NCBI GenBank assembly: GCA_051453625.1
Contig: JBOZIK010000001.1
Span: 244,182,669-244,240,307, forward strand
Length of the DNA: 57,639 nucleotides
From: Welwitschia mirabilis
Taxonomy: Eukaryota > Gnetophyta > Gnetopsida > Welwitschiales
Direction of reading: 5' to 3'
Numbering within the stretch: the first letter of the stretch is position 1; every line of letters starts with the position of its first letter. Positions 23,568 through 33,669 of this stretch are shown here, piece by piece. The position numbers and the translations under genes were made by a program. A model generated the notes under the pieces. The model saw only the letters and a program-made list of their open reading frames with translations, was not told the origin of the DNA and did not search any database.

Positions 23568-23928
23568 AACTACTAGAAATTTGATCTTTTTAGTCATTTA
23601 TAAAATGCTTTAAAAGGCCCTAAGAAGTATCATAACCCTAAAAATATTTGCCATACTTACTAAAAGGCTTTTAAGATATTTCTCTCTAAATGTCTTAAAA
23701 CATTATTTTAAGGCATTTCTACTTTTTAAAGGTACTTTAAAATCTAGTATTTTAAGGAATTTCTATACAAATGTCTTAAAAGCTATTTTTAAGGGTGTTA
23801 TAGAAACTTCTTAAAAATAAGTATTATAAGACATATCTATTAAAGCACCTTAAAAAGTACCATTTTATCACATTTATTGATAAACACCTTAAAAGATCAA
23901 GTTGAATTTAAAAAAATAAACATCTCTT
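23568..23928 (+). mobile_element. CACTA-like transposon terminus with subterminal motifs
   Basis: The sequence aactactagaaat at 23568-23580 differs at one base from CACTACTAGAAAT, a common terminal inverted repeat of plant CACTA elements. The next 300 bases are packed with short motifs of the form CTTAAAA and TTTTAAG(G), often as inverted pairs (for example around 23684-23725 and 23782-23803), as expected for CACTA subterminal repeats. The opposite end was not found; the Sirevirus-like LTR begins at about 23929 and may have cut this element. Confidence 0.6.
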
Positions 23929-25400
23929 TTCTTGGAAAATATAGTTTTGATGATTCCACTTTCAAATATTTTATATCTTTATGTAGAATGTTATTGCAAA
24001 GCTAAATCAAATCATCATAAGCATAAGATAATATTAAAACCTCATGACAATATCTCATGAAAAGAATCAGTTGTTAAAAAGCAAAATTATTTGTTTAAAG
24101 ACATTTACAAAATTGAAGACATCTTAGGTAAAGATCTCTAGTAAATTAAAAACGTCTTGGATGTACTAGAATTTATCTCACAAGTTAAAGATGGCTATTT
24201 CATCAAATACGACTATGCTAAAAGTTGAACCTGACATAGATAAAGATGTGTACATGTTTGAATACATCTATACTAAGTTGAAAAAGTTAATAAAGTTAAT
24301 TTGGTTTTTCATTAATATCTTATGTTTCAGATGAGTTATAAACTTGTACATTCCAAAATCAAGATCACAAAGGTTCAAGGATACTGCAATGTAAAATTCA
24401 TCAGAATCTAGGCAAGTTAACTTAAGACATCTACAAAAGTGAAGACATCTAGAGTAAATATGTTTATAAAATTCATGACATCTTGAACCAAAGTCCACAT
24501 TGATTAAAAGTGAAGGTACACACCCAAAGCATAGATGTTAGCTATCCATTACATGGAAGTTACAAAATCAAATGGCTACCTTTCAAGCTAAAATGGTTAG
24601 ATCTTCTTCAACCCTATAAAGCATCACTGTTAGAAAATAAATATGAATACTTGGTACTTTATTGAATCAAAGGATTTACAGATATTGGAAAGCACGAGTA
24701 GAGGAAACCTCTCATGAAGAAATCAAAATATTCATTAGTAAGGAGTTTGCGTTCTTTTTATCTCTTAGATTTGGATCTTCATTGCTTCATTATTCATTCA
24801 TACTCATGACAATAACAATAACTCTAAGGATAATACATCTTCATCAAAGCAATGTATTTAAGCTTCTTATTATGTTGTATTCTTGGTTTATATTGTGGAC
24901 TATGTTATCATTAAATACTATTATAGAGCCCATTTCTTGAATATTAAATACTTAATAAGGCAATACTTATAGGAGTGTGCATTTGTTATTATGCTTTTAG
25001 ACACTTATTGAATGTACAGTTATTGGTTAGCTAGAAAACCATTATTTCCTTACAAGACAGAGAGTGCTACCTTACAAGGAGACTCTCACTATCATAAAAG
25101 TTCATGGTGTGCTTATGAAAACCACTATTTCCTTGAGGGGTAGAGGGTGCTTCCTTATAAGGAGACTCTCATTTGTTGTAACATTAGCAGTATGCCAAAA
25201 AATCACTATTTCTTATAGGTCAAGAATATCAAAAGATTTAAGTAGAAGCTACCCTCTGTGTGTGGATGTTCCCAAATTAGGGAATCACATTATTTGGTAA
25301 GTTTTTTTATTATTCTTTTTATTGTTATTAAGTTTAATTTTTATTTGGCTAAACTAATTACTCTTTCTTGTGAGTCTAATAGATCCTTAGTTAATGAAGC
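23929..25400 (+). repeat. Sirevirus-like LTR copy A
   Basis: This copy aligns with 33670-35128 over its whole length. Shared landmarks include a tgatgatt block near the start, acaatatctcatgaaaag, a ttacatgg(a/t)agttacaaa block, and the repeated actctcac / ccactatt units near the end. The 5' end has TT where copy C has TG. After about 25400 no homologous internal region follows, so copy A is a solo or detached LTR, or the 5' LTR of a rearranged element. Confidence 0.88.
25045..25240 (+). repeat. Tandem units inside LTR copy A
   Basis: Two and a part units of about 85-90 bases contain ccactatttcctt, a G-rich turn and ggagactctca. The same units occur in copies B and C in different number. Confidence 0.8.
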
Positions 25401-26105
25401 TACTTGGGATTAGAAAAAGAATATTTTTTGAATTTCATTAATAAATCCTAAATTTTTGATAAAATAAGGTATTAATAGTTATAATTTTGTATTACTTTTT
25501 AAACTATAATACTATACTTAGATGTATTTTTTACCTTTTAAATAATAGGAATCTTAGATACTTAATTAGCTAAAAATAATGCATTGTGATCACAAGGTGG
25601 AGATCGATGGTGAAAATGTGGAGCATGAAGGACCACTTCAACCTATTAGCTCTATAAATGATTTATAGTATCTTTTCCATTATTATATCTCATTTACTTG
25701 CTAATGAAATTACTTTAACTCATTTTACCATGGGATGAATGATACTGAATGATATCAAAGATTTTTAAGACATCAAAACTTGGAAATTTATACTCCGAGA
25801 GCTATAATTTACACATTTCTAGTTATTTTTAAGTCAAATTTGATGATTTCATGTAATATAAGTCATAAGAGATAAAATTGAGAAATTTTATTCTTTGGAA
25901 GTTTAGGTAGTTATTTTTCAAACTACCTATGGTGTGAAACAAAATTTACATTAGTAAAATGATGCTGAAACACCATTTGATAGTTTTCCATATTCAATAA
26001 TAAATNNNNNNNNNNNNNNNNNNNNNNNNNNNNNNNNNNNNNNNNNNNNNNNNNNNNNNNNNNNNNNNNNNNNNNNNNNNNNNNNNNNNNNNNNNNNNNN
26101 NNNNN
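25401..26105. other. Unassigned DNA between LTR copies A and B
   Basis: This stretch does not match the other Sirevirus-like internal regions. A short open frame at 25579-25668 on the plus strand (29 residues, MHCDHKVEIDGENVEHEGPL at its start) has a balanced, acidic composition unlike the surrounding Lys/Ile/Leu noise. I cannot identify it. A 100-base gap ends the stretch at 26006-26105. Confidence 0.4.
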
Positions 26106-27445
26106 CTTATGTTTCAAATGGGTATATCATAGCTTCATGATCATGGAGGCCTAATAATACTACAAAAGCAAATTTCATCAAAATTTGGGTAATTTCATTG
26201 AAGACAGCTATAAGGTAAAAATGTTGGACTATTCACAGACGTCTCCAAATTTTAAGATGAATTTGAATTGAAACTCATATAGATAAAAATTAAAGATAAA
26301 TGCCTAATTCCTAGACATCTCATATTAATTACATAGGGGTTACAAAGTTAAATGACTACCTTTCAAGTCAAATAGCTAGATCTTNNNNNNNNNNNNNNNN
26401 NNNNNNNNNNNNNNNNNNNNNNNNNNNNNNNNNNNNNNNNNNNNNNNNNNNNNNNNNNNNNNNNNNNNNNNNNNNNNNNNNNNNNNNNNNNNNNNNNNNN
26501 NNNNNNNNNNNNNNNNNNNNNNNNNNNNNNNNNNNNNNNNNNNNNNNNNNNNNNNNNNNNNNNNNNNNNNNNNNNNNNNNNNNNNNNNNNNNNNNNNNNN
26601 NNNNNNNNNNNNNNNNNNNNNNNNNNNNNNNNNNNNNNNNNNNNNNNNNNNNNNNNNNNNNNNNNNNNNNNNNNNNNNNNNNNNNNNNNNNNNNNNNNNN
26701 NNNNNNNNNNNNNNNNNNNNNNNNNNNNNNNNNNNNNNNNNNACATCTCATATTAATTACATAGTGGTTACAAAGTTAAATGACTACCTTTCAAGTCAAA
26801 TAGCTAGATCTTCTTTGACTGTATAAAGGCTTAATATCATAAAATAATTAATAACTTGGTATGTCATTGATCAAATAAAATTACATAATGAAGATCACAT
26901 ATGTGAAAGGAACATCTCATGAAGGATCATAAGCATCATTTGTTAAGGAGCTTGAATTATCTATATCATTAATTATTAGATCTCTTATTGCCATATCATT
27001 CATTATACTCGTGACAATAATAACGATAACAAGGAAGTTAAGTCTTTACCAAAGCTACATCTTTAGGACTGTTATTATTTTATTTTTTATTTTTCATTGT
27101 TAAACTATCTTATTATTGAATTTTGTTATAAATCCATTATTAGTTATCAAATACATTATAAGGTAACCCTTATATGGTGTGCATTTATCATTATGCCTAT
27201 GAGTACTTACTTGTTATGAGGTTATTAGTGACTCAAAAGCCCATTATTTCCTTACAGAGGAAATAGTGTTCCCTTGCAAGGAGACTCTCACTATTATACA
27301 ATTTATGGTGTACATCTAAAAACCATTATTCCCTTATAGGGGAGCAAGTATTTCCTTGTGAAGAAACTCTCACTATTGTAAGGTTTGTAATGTACCTGTG
27401 AAAACCACTATTCCCTTATAGGGAAGAAAGCTACCTTACAGGTAT
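26106..27445 (+). repeat. Sirevirus-like LTR copy B, truncated
   Basis: From 26106 the sequence matches the middle of copies A and C (cttatgttt, catgatcatg(g/a)agg, ccattacat-type block, gttacaaagttaaatg). It then runs through the tandem actctcac units to about 27445, where it switches directly into pol-like sequence. It lacks about the first 390 bases relative to copy C and its 3' end. The 358-base gap at 26385-26742 is flanked by a 70-base near-identical duplication. Confidence 0.82.
27240..27445 (+). repeat. Tandem units inside LTR copy B
   Basis: Units of about 85-90 bases repeat ccattattcccttatagggg or close variants followed by gagactctcactatt. The ttccctta-taggga pair within a unit can form a short hairpin. 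Confidence 0.8.
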
Positions 27446-28937
27446 TATACTAATAACATCAAAAGTCCTAGTAGAATGGCATAACATTTTGTATAGGATA
27501 AATCAAGAAAAATATGGGCATCAAAATCAGAACTAGCTCTTTTAGCTTAAATAGAACTCAAAGTAGTAAAGAAGCATGCTGGGTATATTAATAGTTGATG
27601 CTCAAAACACACGACTAAAGAAAAATCCAAAATAGTTAATGCTCAAAACATACGACTAGAGAAGAATCAAAATTCACCACCTTAGTCAAATAAGATAAAG
27701 GAGTTGTTACTTTTAAAGATAAGATAAAATAAGTAATCAAAGGTATTGATACCATTGGAGGAGGTAATCTACTAGAGGTAAAAGATGTATTTTGTTAGAA
27801 GATCTGTGACATAATCTCTTAAGTGTAAATTAACTTTGTAATGCAAATTTTTATATTACTTTTAAGAAAGATGATTGTGTTATAAGAGAGTAAATTTCTA
27901 TCAAAGTTTTATTTACTATTATGAGAAAATTAAATGTTTATATTAGTACTTTGTACGATATATCTAATAATAGAATCAAGTGTTTTCTTAGTAAAACAAA
28001 TAAGGAGAGCTATGACATAGGAAGCTTGGTCATGTGAACAAAGATCTTCTCAAAATCTTAATTACAAACGAAATGGTAAGAGAACTTTCCAATTTTAAAA
28101 GCATTGATAATCAAATCTATAAAGCATGTCAAGAAGAAAAGTATAAAAAGGTAAAACTTGATAGTAATATACTGTCTTAATTGAATGTCCATTATTTTTC
28201 TTACATTTAGACATTATTGATCCTTCATCTATAAAAATCTTAGGTGAAAAAAGGTATCATTTAATAATTGTAGATGGTTTTTATTATTTTACATGGATAG
28301 CCTTTCTTACATATAAGGATGAGGATTTTAATTCTTTTTCTAAATTGTGCATCATGTTCTAAAATTAAAAGGGCTATAGGATTAAAATGATAAAAATTAA
28401 TAATAACACATAATTTAAAAAATGTAATATTTAGAAAATTCTATGAATAGTTTGACATTTTAAATTAGTTATCTGCTCCAAAAACCCCCAATAAAACTAG
28501 TAGCTAAAAGAAAGCATAGGGTTCTCAATAAAATGGCTAAAATAATAATGCATGATAAAAAGATACCATATCATTTCTGGATAAAAGTAATTAATATAGT
28601 CTATTATGTTTAAAGTTATAGTAAGGAAATTTACTTTTGAGACTTCTTATGAGTTATGGTTAAGTAAAAAACCAACTGTAAATTACTTTCACATTTTTGG
28701 ATTAAAATGCTTTATTTTAAATTAAAAAGATAATTTGAGAAGGTTTGATTTAAAATATAATGAAGAGATTTTCTATGATATTTTATGGCTACCAAGGCTT
28801 ACAAGGTATGCAATAATAAAACCTATGTAATTAAGAAAATTATAAATGTTAAAATAAATGATATTGAATCAACTGATTTAAATATGGAAGATGGTTATAC
28901 TCCAATACAAATTGATCAACCCTTTATCCATCTTCAA
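27446..28937 (+). pseudogene. Sirevirus-like internal region 1: protease and integrase
   Basis: This plus-strand pol fragment aligns with 29200-30610. It starts just before the protease active site, runs through the integrase core (FYMDSLSYI-like residues near 28290, NKMAKIIMHDKKIPYHF at about 28525-28580), and ends with an open stretch MATKAYKVCNNKTYVIKKII from 28785, equivalent to the integrase/RT linker. It stops at the 28938 gap. Gag, RT and RNase H are absent from this copy. A 41-base tandem duplication lies in the protease active-site segment (27594-27675). Many stops occur; it is not functional. Confidence 0.85.
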
Positions 28938-29037
28938 NNNNNNNNNNNNNNNNNNNNNNNNNNNNNNNNNNNNNNNNNNNNNNNNNNNNNNNNNNNNNNN
29001 NNNNNNNNNNNNNNNNNNNNNNNNNNNNNNNNNNNNN

Positions 29038-32000
29038 AAGCCTCTACTAGCACTTTAGCCTCTTTGTTTAAAAAATAAAAATATAAGTCAAAATATAAAA
29101 ATTTGGTATTTACAAATAATATTATTTTCTATTATTGTCATAATAGAGGTCATTATCAATATAAGTATCCAATAAAATTCAGAAATAGGTATTATACTTA
29201 TAATGCTAAGAGGCTTAGTAGACACGTACATTGTTTCATGTAAGATAAACAAAGAAAAATATGGGTACCAAAACAAAAACCATCTCTTTTAGCTCCAATA
29301 GTACTTAGAATAGTAAATAATAATGCTTGGTATGTTGACAGTGGATGTTTAAGGCATACGATAGCAGACAAATCTAATTTTACTACTTTAGTAAAATAAG
29401 AAAAAGAAGTGGTAATTTTTGAAGATAACATAAAAGCACTAATCAAAGGTATTAGCACTATTAGAGGAGGTAATCTACTAGAGATAAAGAATGTATTTTT
29501 TATATAAGGTTTACAACACAATATTTTAAGTTTAAGTCAATTATGTGATGGATACTTTTTTATTACCTTTATAAAAGATGATTGTGTCATTAGAGAATAA
29601 AACACAACCAAAGTTTTATTTTCTAGTATAAGAAAATCAAATGTCTATATTACTATTTTATAATATATATTCAACAATAAAAACAAGTATTTTCTAGGTA
29701 AAATAGATGAATTAGACATGTGGCATAAAAATCTCAGACATGTGAACAAAGATTTACTCAAAATCTTATCTACAAAGAAATGGTGAGAGGACTTCCTAAG
29801 TTAAAAAGCATTGATAATCAAATCTCTAAAGGATGTTATAAAGGGAAGTAAAAAAAGATAAAATTTAGTAAGAAAAATACTATCTCAACTAAATGACTAT
29901 TATTCCCCTTACATCTAGACATTGTCGGTCCTTCATTTATAAAAAGCTTAGGTAAGAAAAAGTACTATTTAATAGTTGTAGTTGATTTTTATTGATTTAC
30001 ATGGCCTTTCTTACATAAAATGATAAGGCATTTAATACTTTTTTAAGTTATTGCATCAAATTATATAATAAAAAAGAATATAAAACCAAAATTATAAGAA
30101 GTGATAATGGCATAGAATTTAAAAATGAAAGGTTCAAAGAGTTCTATGAATAGTTTAATATTCTACATTAATTTTCTACTCTAAGGACCCCACAATAAAA
30201 TGGAGTGGGTGAAAGAGAAAGAACAAGGTACTCAATGAAATGGCAAAAACAATGATACATGGCAAAAATATATCATATCATTTTTGAGTGAAAGAAATCA
30301 ACACATCTTGTTAGATTTCAAATAGAATTTTGGTAATAAATTTACTTCTAAGACTTCTTATGAGTTATGATCTAGCAAGAAATCTTTTATAAATTCCTTT
30401 TACATATTTGGATTAAAATTATTTATTTTAAATAAAAAGGATAATTTAAGAAAGTTTGATTAAAAAGTTGATAAGGTAATTTTTCTAGGATATTATATGG
30501 TCAGTAAGGCTTATAGGATTTACAACAAGAAAACCTATGTAGTTGAGGAAACTATAAATGTTAAAATAAATAGTCTCGATTTAACTTCTATGAATGTAAA
30601 AGATGATTATACTTTTATATAGATTAATTAATCCTATAGTAATCTACAGTATTAATCATATAGTAAGGAGAAGAAAATAAATAAAAAAGAAAAATCCTTC
30701 AACCATGATTAGACTAAAGAAGAGTCACTCTATTAGCAACATTATAGGAAGTCCATATGAGGGTATTCAAACTATAATCCATACTAGAAAATTTTATGAT
30801 TATGTAGCTTATATCTCATAGGTTAAACCACAAACTTTCAAAGAAACTAAAATTGATGAACATTAGATGGTTGCTATGAAAAAAGAACTAAACCAATTTG
30901 AATTCTATAATATTTAGGAACTCAATTTAAGATCATCTAACATATTAGTTATTGGCACTAAGTGGGTTTTTAGAAATAAGACAAATAAACATGACTGTGT
31001 AATTAGAAATAAAGTAAGATTAGTGGCTAAACATTACAACCAATAAGACAGAATTGAATTTAATGAAACCTTTGCTCGTATGGCTCATATGAAATTAACA
31101 AAAATGCTTCTATCCTTTGCTTTTGTAAAAGAATTCAAACTTTATTAAATGAATGTTAAGAGTTCATTTCTAGATGGAAATATTTAATAAGAAGTGTATG
31201 CTAAATAACTATATGGTTTCACTAACTCTTACAAATATCATTATGTTTATAAATTAAATAAGGCTCTATATAGTCTCAAACAAGCTCCTAGAGCTTAGTA
31301 TGAAAAACTTTTAGGTTATCTAATTAAAAATAATTTCAAAAGAGATACATTAGATGTGACTTTATTCATTAAGAAGGATGGTAAAAACTTCATTATTATT
31401 TAAATTTATATTGACAATATTATTTTTGGTTCTACTAATGAATCCTTAAATAAGAAATTTTCTCAGATGATATAGGATGAGTTTGAAATGAGTTTCATGG
31501 GAGATATAAGCAACTTTTTGGGATTACAAGTTGTGAAACATAAGCAAGGTACATTTATTTCACAAGCTAAATATATTAAAAATTTATTAGTCAAATATAG
31601 TTTACATAATTGTAAAGGTAAAGACACTTATATAAATTAAAATACCAAATTAGATAAAGATGAAAAAGGTAAGATGGTCAATCAAAAGCTATATGCAAGT
31701 ATGATAGGGAGTCTATTACATCTTGTATCTAGTAAACTAGATATTATTTTAGTATAAAAATTTGTATATGTTATTAAAGTTATTCTAAAAAATCACATCT
31801 GATAGCTATCAAAAAAGTTTTTTATTACTTAAAGGATACTACTAATTTGAGCCTTTTATACTCAAAGGATTTCTCCCTTGATCTAGTGGGGTATTTTCAT
31901 GTAGATTAGGCTAGACATAAAGATGATAGAAGAAGTATAAGTAAAACATGCATTTCCTTGAACAATTCCTGACTTCTTGGATTAGTAAAAAGTAGAACTT

Positions 32001-32345
32001 AACTACTCTATTAACTGCTAATGCCAAATACATAACTACTGGAAGTTGCTATGCATAACTACTATGGATGAAGAAAATCCTAAAATATTTTTAACTCTTC
32101 ATGAATATAATACCTATTTATGTTGACAATAAAAGTATCATAAACATATCAAAGAATTCTATTCAATACTCAAGAGCCAAACACATTGAGATCTAACATC
32201 ACTTTCTTAGAGAACAAGTTTAGAACAAAGATATTACAATGCAATATATTAGTATAAATGATCATTTTGCAGATGTATTCATTAAACCTCTAAGTATTGA
32301 AAGGCATGTAAAATTGTCTAGGAACTTAAGGATTGGGCCTTGCCT
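29038..32345 (+). pseudogene. Sirevirus-like internal region 2: gag end and full pol
   Basis: Domains on the plus strand, in order: a gag zinc-knuckle remnant (YYCHNRGHYQYKYP, about 29125-29170, two of three Cys lost); protease with WYVDSGCLRHT (DSG at 29337-29345); pre-integrase DMWHKNLRHVNKDLLKIL (about 29716-29770); integrase ending in FSTLRTPQ-stop-NGVGER (about 30170-30215); linker SPYEGIQT; RT with VIGTKWVFRNK (about 30950), NKALYSLKQAPRA-stop-YEKL and YIDNIIFGSTNESL (31407-31448); RNase H ending IPIYVDNKSIINIS to FADVFIKPL (32110-32292). Integrase before RT shows copia; DSGCxRHM-type, EGIQT and the RT sequence fit Sirevirus. YVDD is YIDN, so RT is dead. Confidence 0.93.
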
Positions 32346-33656
32346 AATTAGGTAAGTAAACATGTAATATCTTTTAAATTCTCAAATCTACATTATAATT
32401 ATCTTATGATTTGAGGTTATTAGATAAATGTGTAGTTAAAGTTAAATGATGTCCTTGATATTTATCCTTTTGAAGCATTATCATTATGATTTTATTACTC
32501 ATGATTTTTATTGATATTTCTAGAACTTTCATTATAGATGTGTTCAATTTTATAGACATCTTAAAAGTAGAAGTTTTGAGTTGTGTAAATGTCTTATCTA
32601 AATTATTGTAAAAATTAAAACAAGTTAAAAAACCTTAGGTTTTGATCCTTTCGATTTTGAAAAAGAGATCATTGAATCTTATTTTCATGTCTTTACTTAA
32701 TAGGTATCTCTCTTAAATAAATCATAAGGAGTTGAGACATAGGCTCAAAGGGAGTACTAAGCTTCCATGAAGGGATAGATACAAGAGAAGCACTAGGCTT
32801 CTAGATCATTGCAATAAAGGAAATAGCCAAAAATAGAATCTAAGAGCTTAGATTTTTAGTGATGAAGAAGTAAATAATACACTTTACTCCACTCTTTATG
32901 ATTATGTCCATTTATTTTCCATTCAAAAACGAGGATAAGTTTGTTGGCAATTTAGTGATTAGTAAATCCAGTTAGATAGATCAATGATAGTTTAGTTAGA
33001 AGCTTCATTTCATGAATTTCTTATTTATGAAATGTTGAGTTGAATCCCTGAGTATAATTTTTATTTGTTTATGATTACTCATGTTATTTTAACATATATT
33101 TTTGTCATCTCTATTTTGCTTACTTATTATTAGAACACTTTTTCTAGTAATACTTTTTTGTTTTAGTATCATGCTTTTATTAGCACATTTCTAAACAATT
33201 ATGCTTTGACTATTATTGATTAAAACTCTTTCATGATCTTCATATTATATATTGCTAACACATTTTCCTTTATATCATGCTCTGATAATCACTGTTAGTT
33301 CATTAGATAATATTTTGTTGGCTTAAAACTTGTGTTATCATGCTTTGATTTTAATTTTTTAATATCTTATTATAATTGTTAAACATCATGGCTATTTGAA
33401 TAACTAATATCATAGTTTATCAATTATCTTTATGTCTTTATTTGATATCTTAAGTGGTACATCAATATATATTAATATATTTTTTTCAAATGATATATCT
33501 ATGTGCTTTTATCTATTATTCATGTAGTTAATGTTATGTTTTTCCAATATTATTACAAAATTTAATTATGTTCATTTCTTTGAAATATGGATATCTAATC
33601 TATAGTTGATTGAATGCAATTGTACTAATAATGATTTTTCAAGTTTTGGAAATCAT
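32346..33656 (+). other. Sirevirus-like 3' spacer between RNase H and LTR
   Basis: About 1.3 kb separates the end of pol from the LTR. I see no env-like frame. At 32923-32942 the sequence attcaaaaacgaggataagt looks like a decayed internal polypurine tract of the AAAAAGGGGGA type. Sireviruses are known for several polypurine-like tracts upstream of the 3' LTR. From about 33130 to 33420 the motif atcatg(c/a)tttgat and variants recur irregularly. Confidence 0.7.
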
Positions 33657-33669
33657 AAAAAGGGGAAGG
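33657..33669 (+). promoter_or_regulatory. Polypurine tract of the Sirevirus-like element
   Basis: The run aaaaaggggaagg ends immediately before a TG that starts LTR copy C. Position and composition are those of the plus-strand primer for LTR retrotransposon DNA synthesis. Confidence 0.85.

Noticed and set aside
29088-29521. Minus-strand frames of 62 and 107 codons
   Set aside because: They are antisense shadows of the plus-strand Sirevirus-like zinc-knuckle and protease region, whose motifs (GHYQYK, DSGCLRH) are clear.
32346-33656. Env-like gene between RNase H and the 3' LTR
   Set aside because: Some Sireviruses carry one, but no frame longer than noise and no membrane-protein pattern is visible.
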